Positions 51,401 through 60,630 are shown, counted from the first letter of the stretch. The stretch is 64,000 nucleotides of DNA from Bombus terrestris (GCF_910591885.1 NC_063275.1:14682501-14746500), one strand, 5' to 3'. Translations and numbers: made by a program. Notes: generated by a model from the sequence alone, not told the origin.

Positions 51401-53891
51401 TTCTACTGACATTAATACTCCGAAAACTTCGCAGATAATATTAGTTTAATTCTGCAAGAATATTCTTTATTCAAACATTATTTTTTATTTGTCGCAAAAT
51501 GGTATTTCATGTTCATGAAGGAAGCACCGTTGTCGCGTTACAGATATCGCTCACGGAAATTTCACTCCTGAATCGCCGCCCACGACGGAAGCTCCAAGAC
51601 TTAGGGATCGAATCTCAGCCCGCGACAATCCTCTGCAAGCCGAAGTTCCAGTAGCGAAGCAGGAAGATCCGACCTACATGGCCGTGATTATCGGTGTTTT
51701 AACCGCGGTCATCCTCCTGCTTGCCGTTGTGATTTTCTTGATCATCATGCGACACCGGCAACGAAAGAACTTTGCCAGTCCTCTTGGTACCAAGAGCGCG
51801 ATTCCATCGAGCAATCATCAACATCTGTCGCCAGAATCCGCGTACGGTACCACGGAGAAGGATCCGTCGTTGATGACGTACAGAGTCGAGGAACTCGACG
51901 ATCGATACGCCGGAACCAAGCTAACGACGCTGCCTCGCGACTTGAACGATCGTCTACTAGGTGATGTCAGGTTGGACGAGTATCAGGAACCCTTCTACGA
52001 GAACAAGCACCGAGAACCGCCTCATGCCGCTTATTACGGTTATAGCACTGTTGTTATAGACAACAAGGACCTCCACGACAGCGTTGAGCAGTCTGGTAAG
52101 TGCAATCGATATCCCACAACCGCTTTGATACTTGTTCGGGTGATATTTGATATTTGTAATTATGTAACTCGAGATTTTAATAAGCATTTTGTTGCAAGAA
52201 TTCAGGAAATAGTTTTGGTGAATTATCATAAAAATTCAGATTCAAGTTTGTAGATTAATTTTCCAAAAATTCCAATGTTTAAATTTCCAACCGTTCAAGT
52301 TTTTCTATTTCTAAATATTGCAATTTTGTCATTTTGAAACGATCGGCTTATTTAAATTTGAAAATTCTATTAGATTCAAATTTAAAAATTCCCGAATAGT
52401 AAAATATTAAAATCTTCGACTTTTTCAAAGTTTAATCGTTTTATTTACAGATGCCACCTACGACTATGCAGTACCAATGCCTGTGCCTAGTGTAAGCAGC
52501 GATCAGGACAGCGTGTTCTCCAAGTCTTCATCAAGGGGTAGCGCAAAAGTGAGTACTTAATGGAACCATTAAAGACTTCGAACTTATGAAAATACCACTA
52601 AACTAAGTGTCATTGATTTACCATCGACAATGACCATTTCTGATCATAGGCTTAAATCAGCACCTTAGCACCATTTCTTCCACGAACAATAGACCATTAC
52701 ATAGCACGAATAGAATATCAAAACCAACACATCAACAGCGCGAAATCATACCCTTTGAAATGCCGTTTGTTTCATCTCGATACCACCTTACATTGCTGAG
52801 ATATCGTGGTTTAGAGAGAACCACAATTTTCTATTCCCGTCTCGCTTCTACGAGCGGGATCTCGTTCACACGTTTTTCTTGATCTATCCCAAGCTCGAAC
52901 ACGTTCACGTTGGTCAGTGACACACATGCAGTCAGCTTTTTTTTCTAGTGGTTCAACGTACGTATTTCCAGGAAAAGAAGTAGGTCAGGTCTATTCCAAG
53001 AATCTCGGTTGTCATTCATATTCCGGTGCATGTTATACCGTAAACTTTGAAATCTCATATCTCAGCAACTAATTGAGATATCTACTTGAAACAAAAAGCT
53101 TATGAAAGCGCCCACACTTCTCCGATTTTTCGATATGTTTGCTGTACAGACATCGTAATTCTTCTACATGTATTTTGTGTCTAAATTTGTGTCTCTTTAT
53201 ATATAATGAAAGAATACGTTTATTTGGAATTTTTAATCATTTCACACTGGGTAATTGTAAATTGTTTAATCAAGTGACTATTATTAAGAGAATACAATGA
53301 TGTTTCAATGAATTCTAATTGATATTATATAACTACGTAATAGCGTTTATTTGCAGTACTTATATTTATACCCTAACACTTGTTATGTATTTGTTAAAAT
53401 TCTTTTAGATATCGCTTGTGGAATATAAAATCGAAAATGTGTCTGTTGGAAACTTTTGTCCTATTCTCTATTGAATGTTTAAAGCACGTAAATACTATAA
53501 TGTTTAGTTATACTTATTTGTTAGCTTGAAAGTTTACAAAAACTTAAATACTCTTTCATTATTGTTTACGTTACTATATTTTCGTATCTCAAAGATCAAC
53601 ATTGAAAGTACTATATCTCGATGTTTTATAAACAAAATTCTAAAAATTGCGATACAGGCAATACTATAGGCAAACAAAATCTTAAGCTACGTGTTTAATT
53701 CTCTTTACGTTCTGTTGCATTAGGCGTGCTTGCAGAGCTTTTTCCCTCCACCACCGCCCCCGATGAGCGCGCCGCCCCCACGAGGCTCTAGTAATCTGAC
53801 GTACTCGAATCCTCCGAGCCCGGAACCAGTTTGCGAGCGCGAGCGCAGAGGAAGCAAGCGCCGCGAACACTCTTTGCACAGATACGCGTAA
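19462..53891 (+). CDS. Discoidin domain receptor (DDR)-like single-pass receptor, 8 coding exons, 631 aa as read
   Basis: The CDS joins 19462-19537, 30560-30665, 37178-37409, 45890-46345, 50839-51046, 51544-52095, 52451-52548 and 53724-53891. Every intron is GT..AG and the phases chain without a frameshift. Domains in order: signal peptide (about 1-25); discoidin domain (C28-C184, with a second expected disulfide C72-C176); DDR-type discoidin-like domain (about 185-360) with the family signatures GLGQLTDG (222-229) and VGWRN (250-254); extracellular juxtamembrane (about 361-404); transmembrane helix (405-428) followed by RHRQRK; cytoplasmic tail 429-631. DDRs are collagen receptors at the plasma membrane, and this one should bind collagen or a related matrix ligand. 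No kinase domain is encoded in these exons, whereas vertebrate DDR1/DDR2 carry one. N-glycosylation sequons are at N254, N326 and N365. The family assignment is very secure. The exact orthologue (insect Ddr versus the DDR-like smoke alarm gene) and the true C-terminus are not. Confidence 0.93.
22779..22823. repeat. Self-complementary CA/TG microsatellite hairpin
   Basis: A (CA)n run flanked by ta/gta (22779-22794) is followed, after an 11-base loop, by its near-exact reverse complement built from (GT)n (22806-22823). The arms differ by one dinucleotide. Confidence 0.65.
24403..24433. repeat. (GA)n microsatellite
   Basis: An uninterrupted GA run of about 30 bases in DDR intron 1. GA runs can bind GAGA-factor-type proteins in insects, but no further evidence is present. 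Confidence 0.85.
30560..30665 (+). CDS. DDR exon 2: start of discoidin domain
   Basis: Acceptor tttgcag, donor GTGAGT, phase 1 in and phase 2 out. It encodes residues 26-61, beginning SQCIAPLGM and containing IPDADITASS, the hallmark start of the discoidin domain in DDRs. C28 is the first cysteine of the domain and should pair with C184. The residue at the position of the collagen-contacting tryptophan of vertebrate DDR2 (Trp52, from memory) is F50 here. Confidence 0.95.
32137..32415. repeat. ~144-bp tandem duplication
   Basis: Two copies, 32137-32280 and 32281-32415, share taaatttNcatt, attaattaa, taatatacgaNagttgt and a closing aaaaatttNtattttc in the same order. Divergence is moderate. 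Confidence 0.7.
36225..36760. repeat. Degenerate ~95-bp tandem array, about five copies
   Basis: A unit pattern recurs: AATTTATGG-like start, a TTCGTGG-like GT-rich part, a T-rich or A-rich spacer, ATGGATATCAC-like, CATACGTT-like, then a T-rich run ending ACTTGAAAA. Unit starts fall near 36286, 36382, 36475, 36568 and 36668, a spacing of 93-100 bases. Copies differ by many substitutions, so the array is old. Confidence 0.7.
37178..37409 (+). CDS. DDR exon 3: discoidin domain core
   Basis: Acceptor ctcttgcag, donor GTAAGT, phase 2 in and phase 0 out. It encodes residues 61-138, including GGAWCPK (68-74), IDLHTVHMITATGTQGR (87-103) and GVEYSEAY (109-116). The IDLHTxHxIT..GTQGR string is diagnostic for DDR discoidin domains. 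R103 and E111 match the vertebrate DDR2 collagen-binding residues Arg105 and Glu113. The position of Asp69 is glycine (G68). A degenerate ~95-bp tandem array lies about 400 bases upstream in intron 2. Confidence 0.95.
37410..45889 (+). other. DDR intron 3 (8.5 kb)
   Basis: Donor GTAAGT, acceptor gtcacag. It contains the 214-bp mariner-type MITE at 40363-40576 and a TTC-rich microsatellite near 43312-43330. No nested gene is recognisable on either strand. Confidence 0.9.
40363..40576. mobile_element. Mariner-type MITE, 214 bp, TA target duplication
   Basis: The left end TTAGGTTGTCCGAAAAGT and the right end, as reverse complement TTAGGTCGTCCGAAAAGT, form terminal inverted repeats matching at 19 of the first 21 positions. 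TA flanks both sides (40361-40362 and 40577-40578), the Tc1/mariner target duplication. The interior is AT-rich and has no transposase frame, so this is a non-autonomous copy. The TIR type is one I recall from hymenopteran mariner families. Confidence 0.88.
45890..46345 (+). CDS. DDR exon 4: end of discoidin domain and first half of discoidin-like domain
   Basis: Acceptor tttgtcacag, donor GTAAAC, phase 0 both ends. It encodes residues 139-290, including CMRVELYGC (176-184), which closes the discoidin domain. The discoidin-like domain follows: YDG (211-213), GLGQLTDG (222-229, containing the Gln/Asp of the calcium site known from the DDR1 structure), VGWRNDT (250-256, N-glycosylation at N254), and IKFEFDHVREF..HIFCNNQF. 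This is the strongest family match in the window. Retention of intron 4 would add only 12 codons before a stop. Confidence 0.96.
48204..48241. repeat. 38-bp duplicated intronic element, copy A
   Basis: It begins ggtatcaagatttattt and ends ctcattaccc. It matches copy B 804 bases downstream at 36 of 38 positions, while the sequences on either side show little similarity. Confidence 0.75.
49008..49045. repeat. 38-bp duplicated intronic element, copy B
   Basis: The partner of copy A, differing only at two C/G positions. Both copies lie in intron 4 of the DDR gene in the same orientation. Confidence 0.75.
49827..49873. repeat. (TC)n microsatellite
   Basis: TC repeats with a few TTTC interruptions in intron 4. 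It underlies part of a long but spurious antisense open frame. Confidence 0.85.
50472..50770. repeat. Diverged ~110-bp direct duplication, 187-bp offset
   Basis: The motif order ttcttatggaaagta, cgtaNNcgtaaaNtaNaatcatatt, gtgtagNttNNtanatgggNacttt recurs at 50489 and 50676. The second copy ends about 60 bases before the exon 5 acceptor. Confidence 0.6.
50839..51046 (+). CDS. DDR exon 5: second half of discoidin-like domain
   Basis: Acceptor catgtcag, donor GTAATT, phase 0 in and phase 1 out. It encodes residues 291-359 plus the first base of codon 360, ending FASRWIMISEITFDS, which matches the conserved end of the DDR discoidin-like domain. A sequon lies at N326. The exon contains no cysteine, although vertebrate DDRs have a disulfide pair in this half of the domain. 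Confidence 0.94.
51047..51543 (+). other. DDR intron 5 (497 bp)
   Basis: AT-rich with a GTAATT donor and a gttacag acceptor. Nothing else is seen in it. Confidence 0.9.
51544..52095 (+). CDS. DDR exon 6: extracellular juxtamembrane, transmembrane helix, proximal cytoplasmic tail
   Basis: Acceptor gttacag, donor GTAAGT, phase 1 both ends. It encodes residues 360-543. A threonine/proline-rich extracellular linker carries a sequon at N365. The transmembrane helix is 405-428 (MAVIIGVLTAVILLLAVVIF and on), followed by the basic stop-transfer RHRQRK. The tail carries Y460, Y472, Y481, Y506 (YQEP), Y511 (YENK) and a Tyr cluster at 523-526. YENK has the pYxN pattern read by Grb2-type SH2 domains and YQEP has a YxxP pattern. 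The intron on each side is short (497 and 355 bases). Confidence 0.94.
52096..52450 (+). other. DDR intron 6 (355 bp)
   Basis: AT-rich with a GTAAGT donor and a tttacag acceptor. The exon 6 frame stays open for 52 more codons into the intron, to a stop at about 52253. That is probably chance. Confidence 0.9.
52451..52548 (+). CDS. DDR exon 7: cytoplasmic tail with YDYAVP motif
   Basis: Acceptor tttacag, donor GTGAGT, phase 1 in and phase 0 out. It encodes residues 544-576, DATYDYAVP followed by a serine-rich stretch. Y549 sits in a YxxP motif. Reading through the donor gives a stop after three codons. The frame, both splice sites and the compositional continuity with exon 6 support it. Confidence 0.9.
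52549..53723 (+). other. DDR intron 7 (1.2 kb)
   Basis: GTGAGT donor; two possible in-frame acceptors at its 3' end (53723 and 53735). AT-rich with no further feature seen. Confidence 0.85.
53724..53891 (+). CDS. DDR exon 8: polyproline and basic C-terminus, TAA stop
   Basis: The acceptor is gcattag (AG 53722-53723), with an alternative in-frame acceptor 12 bases on (gcttgcag, AG 53734-53735). It encodes residues 577-631. FFPPPPPPM (582-590) contains the FPPPP core bound by Ena/VASP EVH1 domains. A second PPP, an Asn/Pro/Ser-rich segment and a basic tail ending HSLHRYA follow, and then TAA at 53889-53891. The stop overlaps a possible donor (GC|GTAAGG, GT at 53888-53889), so a longer isoform may splice out after 53887. 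The exon is likely real; whether it is the last one is uncertain. Confidence 0.8.
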   Translation, partial: ACLQSFFPPPPPPMSAPPPRGSSNLTYSNPPSPEPVCERERRGSKRREHSLHRYA

Positions 53892-55781
53892 GGACTGTTT
53901 CATCCTGCGGAATGCACGCGGTACGCCGCTAGATTCAAGGTACGATAACATTTCGTACTTCACCTTGAGAGATCGACCGTTTAATCCAAGTCTTCAGCAT
54001 CTATAGATCGGTTATCATCTATCGTTCCTATTTTTAATCTTCCACTTTACACGATTCTCTGTTCTATACGAATCTTACGTTGCAACGATATACTATCCAG
54101 TTTGTTTCGGTTTGATAAATTCGATCGTCGAGTTTAATTCCCTGAAAGAAAAAGAAATCTACAATGGATGCTGAAGGCCTAGCGAAAATTCGAGCGCTGT
54201 CGAAGCGTCGAAACGAAGCGGAAGAAGAGGACGAAGAAGAGGAAACGACAAGAGATCGAGTTCGAGCGCAACCGGGGCATGGAGAACATTTTTTGTTCGC
54301 GTCGGAATTCTCGAACGGTCCAATTAAAAAAAAAAAAGATTGGAACAGGCGAAAAGTCGTCTGTGATTCGACGCAGCCACTCAAACCGCGGTCTCGATCT
54401 CATCGAAATCTTTCTCCACGAGCACTGCCATTCGCGCACTTTCCGAGCGTACCGTAGAGTAGAGGCGCAATACCTCGAGTGCCGCGCTTAAGAGGACTTA
54501 ACCTACTTGCAACCGGCAGGTAGGCGATACGCGTAACTGGAGTTGTAACTACAATTGGCATATCAGTTAAACGGCAGCAAGCTGCCGAGACTCTTCTCTG
54601 GAAATTCGTCTCGTCGAAACTAATCAAGAGGAAGCGCGATTCGTGAAATCGACGCGTCGAGCACGACCATCTGCGATCTCTATATTTTCTGTCAGTTTTA
54701 CCGAGTAACAGGGTGTGTACACGACCACGAACCAAGAACGAACGTTGTAGCACGCGTCGTTCTTCGATCTTCACCGAGTTTTCATGAATTATTATAGTCG
54801 AGGATAACGAAGCTTCGATTTCACGGGTCGCTACGAGTCCGCGTTATCTGGAAACGCGTTCGCACGCCGCAGTTGCCGAACTTTCTTTCCGTTCAAAAGA
54901 CTTTCGTTCCCCGCAGCGAAGCTTTGCGAAGCTAGGCCAGGATGGAACACGCGCGAAAAAGTTATCCTGTAACCCTCTTCTCCCTTAAATTCCAAACTCC
55001 GTGAGTGAGTTAGAGGGTTTAGAAGTTCCGGCTGAAAGAAGAGAGTAAAAAGAGCAAAGAGGGAGGAGGTAAAGAGAGTCGTATTTTTCGTTGATACAGC
55101 CTCGCGTGTTCGGAACGTTTTTCCGCGCGATGCTACATTTCTTCCGGGCCGATAAAATGCACGAGCGTTAGCAGCTTCGTTGAACCGTTGTTCCGCGAAC
55201 GAAATTGTAATTCGCGTAGGTCGTGTTTTCGCCGCGGAAAAACGCGGCCGCGATAAGAGAACCGGCGCGATGCAACTGGACGCGACTTGGCGCGGCGATG
55301 CAACGCGACCGAGCGGATTTCCAGAAGGAATCGCGTGTTTAATGGTTTCGTCTGTTCGGCGCGCATGTGCAACCAGATCGAGCTCGCTATCGATCCGTGG
55401 CTAGGCAAACGATAAAACGAGAGAGTGAAAAAAGACAAAAAAAAAAAAAAAAAGGAAAAAGGTAAAGAAAGAAGCAATCGGAGGCGAAGAAAGAAGAAAC
55501 AGAGAGGCGGTCTCTTTTCTTATTTTTGGTATTTTTGTTCTAGTAAAAATATTTATTCGGTTTTGGCGACTTCTGCTCACGACCGATAATTAATCGCCGT
55601 TAATTGTTGCTTTGGAATGCTATCCATGAACGATTCCTGCGTGATAGAACGAACGTCAAGTATTGTCGTGGTAAGAACAGAAGCGAAGCTAAAAAAGGAT
55701 AAGGGGACGAGAACGTGCGGAGATCGACGCGATGATATCGAACGGAAAACGGTAGCGGTAGGGACGTGGAAGAACAGGCTT

Positions 55782-55805
55782 GGGGTGGACGGGGGAGGGG
55801 GGGGG
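55782..55805 (+). promoter_or_regulatory. G-run with quadruplex potential
   Basis: Tracts of four, five and nine guanines are separated by five bases and one base. This allows four stacked G-tracts on the + strand, which would be the RNA strand if the region is 3'UTR. Confidence 0.4.
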
Positions 55806-55871
55806 TGAACAACAAAAGATTTGTGGGAAAAGGAGAACGTTAGCGAGCTTCGATCCCGCCTCACACAAGAC

Positions 55872-55879
55872 TGACGTCA
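55872..55879. promoter_or_regulatory. Full palindromic CRE-like site TGACGTCA
   Basis: An exact match to the cAMP-response palindrome, but in a region more likely to be 3'UTR or intron than promoter. One 8-base site alone is weak evidence. Confidence 0.2.
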
Positions 55880-56166
55880 GATAAATAATCCAGTATCCCG
55901 ACTATGCTGTAATACGTGTAAAGAGGCACGTGTACGCGCCTGCGTATGTGTTTCGCCGTATTATTTATTATCGCAGCATATAGCGCCCCGTAAACGAATC
56001 TTTAATTTATATACGTATTATACACACGTACGCGTATATGTGCGATATATACGAGGGAAGAGATAAAAAAAATTATATAAATATATATATATAAATAGAT
56101 ATATAAATACAACAAAGGTAATGCGTAATTATGGCGCGTCGGCGAATTTTAAGCGTATAATAACGA

Positions 56167-56202
56167 TATATTATATATATATATATTATATATATATTGT
56201 AT
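56167..56202. repeat. (AT)n microsatellite
   Basis: Alternating TA runs with two single-base breaks, self-complementary, in the putative 3'UTR. Confidence 0.8.
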
Positions 56203-56460
56203 AAGCCCAACTTTATTTCTCTATCACTACCGACATCGCCTTCATGCAACGAGAAAATAAAAATCAAGGGATTAACCGGCGTAAGGAATCGACAATACAG
56301 GGATGAGACAACAATAATTAAATACATGTGTACGTAAAAGATGAAAAAAAAAAATACGCGAAGAAACGATGAGAGGAAATAATGGTAAATAGATAAACGT
56401 GATTTAACGCGAGCATGGAGAGAACCGACCACATTGTGATATATTAAGAAAACTAATACT

Positions 56461-56466
56461 AATAAA
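56461..56466 (+). terminator. Possible proximal poly(A) signal AATAAA
   Basis: A canonical hexamer 2.6 kb after the stop codon. Further copies lie at 56256 and 56708. A cleavage site cannot be located from sequence alone. Confidence 0.25.
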
Positions 56467-56891
56467 AGTTAGAAGAACGAGACGAAGGCAGCCGCGAGAC
56501 GTGACTCTAGGCACGCTTGATAAATCTCGCGCGAACTTCCACGAGTAAGCTCTTCGTCGAATCTCTTCTCTTTTATTAAGTGAACGATTCTCGAAGCAAC
56601 TATGTATAGAACGCTTACAAAATATATTTTCGATTTATACTTCGAGCCTTTTACTTCTATACTCTATCGAATGTAAAGGAGTTGCAATGTTTACGCAAAG
56701 AACGTTTAATAAAAGATTCAACGAAGAGTTTTCTTACCGAAGCCGCGTTCTCGTTCCTGGCCGAACGAAGGGATACACGCGTAGCATCTAACAACGATCG
56801 GAAACTTACCTATGTATATTTAGTGTTTAATCGTCGCCACCGTAGAATGTTAAAAGTAAACCGTAAGAGTGACAGCTTCGAGTGCTTCGAG

Positions 56892-56899
56892 TGTAAATA
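56892..56899 (+). promoter_or_regulatory. Pumilio-type element TGTAAATA
   Basis: An exact match to UGUANAUA in the sense strand of the putative 3'UTR. Two more, TGTATATA, are at 60064-60071 and 60146-60153. Confidence 0.35.
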
Positions 56900-56919
56900 T
56901 AACCGTTAGGGACCTCGTG

Positions 56920-56956
56920 ACACACACACAACATACACACACACGCACACACACAC
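56920..56956. repeat. (CA)n microsatellite
   Basis: Interrupted CA repeats just after the TGTAAATA site. Confidence 0.8.
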
Positions 56957-59700
56957 GTATACTTTCTTACCTATACACACCTTTCAAGCGCCTTAAGTTG
57001 GGGGGCACTGAGCAAATAACTTGGTCGCAATAATAATCGTCGTTTTCTGTTCTTTCTTTCTACCGTTGTTACCTTTTAACTTTCATTTTATCGAAGATTT
57101 AAAAGCAAAAGAAAAACGAAGAAAATGAAACGAATCGCAAAAAGAAAAAGAATATCACGTACAAGCGTTATCGTTTTCGACGTTATCGTAATAATTCAGC
57201 GGCGGACTGACAAGAGCGAACGAGAATGAAAGAAAAGAAGAGAGAACGGTTGCTTCAAGGTCCTTTCTCATTTTGTATCCGGCATCGCGACGATCGAGAA
57301 GCTGTGAACACGAGTTCCGGTATCGCGCGTTCCACGATGTTGCTCCGCATCGCGTTCAGCTTTCAAACTTCCGTTGACAGCCTTACGCGAGCTCGGACAG
57401 AGAAAGGAAACGGAGATCCTTATTGCGCGCCGCAATTTTTCACCGAACTTCTGCAATAACCCCGGCACCGAGCATTAAGTACCTTGAACTTCCTGCACTT
57501 CCAGTACCTAGGCAGTCCGCTTCTGGCAATAATCGTCAATTTATCTTAAAGCGTGCACAGACGGTAAAAGGAGAATGACGTTCACGTGCAGACTATACGT
57601 TAAGGAAGAATTAAATCAATAACCGGTCAGGGGTTGGAGAGAATTCCGAAGGTTCTTAGAGATTCGTTAATAAAGAGTAAGAAAAAAAAAAGAGATAAAA
57701 GAGATGGAAAGGGTGTAAAGGAGTGGAAAAAAAATGGAAGGAGATCGTTAAAGATGGTGCACACTCCCTCTTCTTTGGGATACGAAGAGGAAGATAAAGA
57801 TGACGAAGGACGGTACTTTCGTGCCTGCTCGCAGCGTACTTCTTAGGATACTTTATGGTTCCTTTGTGCAGCGGAGCTGCATGCTGCCGACATGTCAATG
57901 ACAACGGTGCGCCGAGTGTGCACCGAGATCGTCGAGATATCGCACGCTCGTTCTAAATCGTCGCTGCAACTCTCTCTCCCAGTGGCTCACAGCCTTATTC
58001 GCGCGAGTTTTATTAAACTTTACACGCACACGTTTTATACTCTCTCGCGGCGGGGAAGGGCAAGATCCGTTTTATCTTCAACGGGATATATTCGCCGCGA
58101 TTTTACATCTCAGGAAGCGATAGTTCTTCTCGAAATCGTAATAATCGCGAGATAACGTAAACGATGTGAGTTGCGAGGATTTTTCCTTCGTCGAGTCGTT
58201 TATCATTAAACTACCCGGCAGTTATTTAAATTTATACCCATTTTTTAAAGAAGACGCGAATCGAGAATGTATTTCTTTTCACCGTTATATCCACCGCCAA
58301 CCTTTTTCTTAGAACGTCTGTATAGGCAGAACAATTTCCACGTTAAACCGGCTCGTAACGACAAAGACAGAACGATCTAGAAGCTGGGCAAGTAGAATAC
58401 TCCCTAACAAAAAATCCCTATGAAAGAACTTCGATCGAGCATTGCCCTTTTCAACGCACCTTGTCGTTTGATATTAGCATCGACCAAGACTCCTCGCGAC
58501 CTCCTCGTTCCATCTACTGCTCGTCGAGTCTACGAGACTTTTCGATACGCGTCCGATGCAACGATTACCATACCGTCGCGACTTCTGTTTCCTGTGGCGC
58601 GGCCTTTATGAGGCCATAGCCTTTTTTATTCCCGCTGTCTGAACGTCGATGCGACGATACGCGAAAACACGGTCCGGCGATATCGTTCGAGATACGACGC
58701 GATCGGTTCTGCATCGGTACCTACGATACGGAAAAGACACGAAGGCTATAGGGAGAGAGCTGCAGCGAGGCAACCGAAGAAAGTCCCGTGCATAAATCAG
58801 CCGTTACAACCCTTTTTCGGTGCGACATGAGAAATGCGGGAAGAAGCTCGCCGATAGTGACGGCCAACAGGAGAAAAACTGGCCCATCTTTTATTCCAAG
58901 ACGTACAAGTGCATGCGCTCGCGAGCCTCGTAATAGGCGAGGATTAAAAAGAAAACGGGACGAGTCAAAGCGTTTGATCGGGCCTCGGGGCGATATTATG
59001 CGCGAGTCTGCATCACACACACGAAAGTGTTGTTAGATGCTCGACGAAAGTTGTTGGTCGTGGCAGAGAAGGCTCGGGGATCAACTAGAATTTATGCGTC
59101 GATGGTACTGGCACATTCAGTAGATGCAAACGTAGTAGTCAGACACGAGAGGCTGGGGCGGGCAACACCGAGGACTATTGTTTCTTGTTAATTCTTTGAT
59201 AGCGTGATAAGCCGACGAATAATTCTAAACGTTTTATAAGATAATTATCTCTTCGTCCTTAAGTTTTTTTACATTTCGGATATAACAAAAGGTGTGTACA
59301 TTCAGCTTTTTGCAGGAAGCAAATGTTAACAGTTGCGTTACGTATGACGATAATATAAAATGTAAAATGTTTTATACCGTATTTGCCGGGTTATTTTTTT
59401 CAACTTCTCTTAGGTCGCGTCGTTGAAGAATTAAAGTAGAATTTATAGAATTTATTAAGTAAATTACTGGGGTACTCGAATCTTGAGGCTAGGGATTTAA
59501 ATTAAAATTCAATCGAATAAGTAATGACCAACTCGCAAGAGTTTAAGTGAAATTTGAAAGTTTGTGAGTTTCGTTCGCTTTGTCTTCGTTACTGTGAATT
59601 AGATGTTGTACGAGAGGAACGGTAATATTGTAAGTTATAGTTTAGAGAAATTTAGCATAATTCGAGAATACAGTATGTACTGAAATCAATGTAAGTTTGC

Positions 59701-59706
59701 AATAAA
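59701..59706 (+). terminator. Possible poly(A) signal AATAAA
   Basis: The hexamer is followed about 8 bases on by a GT-rich tgtggcgtc and later T-rich sequence, a plausible downstream element. Another hexamer is at 59804. Confidence 0.3.
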
Positions 59707-60258
59707 ACAGCTGTGGCGTCGATCTCGGTGCATTTCTTGCTCAAATATATAACTCTATCGAAGTATCGTTTGAATAAGCGCCTGTTTATCGAAACAATCT
59801 CTAAATAAAATATCGTTAGAGCGACACTGTTGTTGCGTTCACCTCGACCACCTCGCGTATCGACATCGATCGTGCAAATATGAGGGATGTCGAATGCTTA
59901 CGTGCAGCTACACGAGCACGCAACGAATAGAAGGGAACGCGACGAGCAGGTACGAGGATGGAAAACAACGACGATCGGTTTATATCATAGGTTTAACAGG
60001 ACGACGGTTCAGGAAACATTCTCGCCACCCCGAAACTATTAAACGCGCCGCATTATCTCTCAATGTATATAGCAATTGTAATTTATACATAATATGTGTA
60101 AACGTATTATAAATAAGCCCGTCGAGACACGGGAAGCGACCATTTTGTATATAATTGTAACATATAGCGTGTAACTTGTAAGAGAATGAAGAACGAACGA
60201 TGGAAAGCGTGAAAATTTACATATGAAGGATGTACGTACGCGTGATTGCGAGACATGG

Positions 60259-60277
60259 AATAATAATAATAATAATG
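60259..60277. repeat. (AAT)n microsatellite
   Basis: Six AAT units followed by GATG and an A-rich run. Confidence 0.8.
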
Positions 60278-60417
60278 ATGAAAAGGTAAAAAAAATAAAT
60301 AAATAAAAGATACCACTGTGAGTGTAATTATAATTGATCAATAGTAATAACGAGTACCGGATGCATATTTGATATTTGTGTGCCTGTATCCTTTTGTATG
60401 CTAACGAGATAGACGAA

Positions 60418-60423
60418 AATAAA
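60418..60423 (+). terminator. Possible distal poly(A) signal AATAAA
   Basis: Preceded by two TGTA elements (TGTATCC and TGTATGC) within about 35 bases, the arrangement favoured by CFIm. A further hexamer lies at 60619. This is the best candidate for the distal end of the DDR transcript. Confidence 0.35.
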
Positions 60424-60630
60424 ACTATACATATTATATTGTACTAATTGCGACGTAGGAGGAAACAACTACGTGTAACGAGGTGTAACACGTGCACACA
60501 CCAGAAACACACACGCGTATCGTACACCAAGAGATACACAAGAGAAGACACACACACTCTTCCAGTTGCATACACACAGAGGAAACACAGACCAGTCTAT
60601 CTGTCCTGGATTGGACGAAATAAAACTTTT

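Larger units (their letters stand above)
53892..60630 (+). other. Putative long 3'UTR of the DDR transcript (or intron if kinase exons follow)
   Basis: After the TAA at 53889-53891 there is no recognisable coding exon. The stretch holds several AATAAA hexamers (56256, 56461, 56708, 59701, 59804, 60418, 60619), three exact UGUANAUA Pumilio-type sites and a G-run able to form a quadruplex. It also contains several microsatellites. These suit a long, regulated 3'UTR as found on neuronal insect transcripts. If the GT at 53888 is used as a donor, this would instead be intron. Confidence 0.4.

Noticed and set aside
57915..57940. Reading similar to an HRD-like kinase motif (caccgagatcg)
   Set aside because: The frame gives no catalytic-loop context (no following D-L-A-x-R-N pattern) and no nearby kinase motifs.
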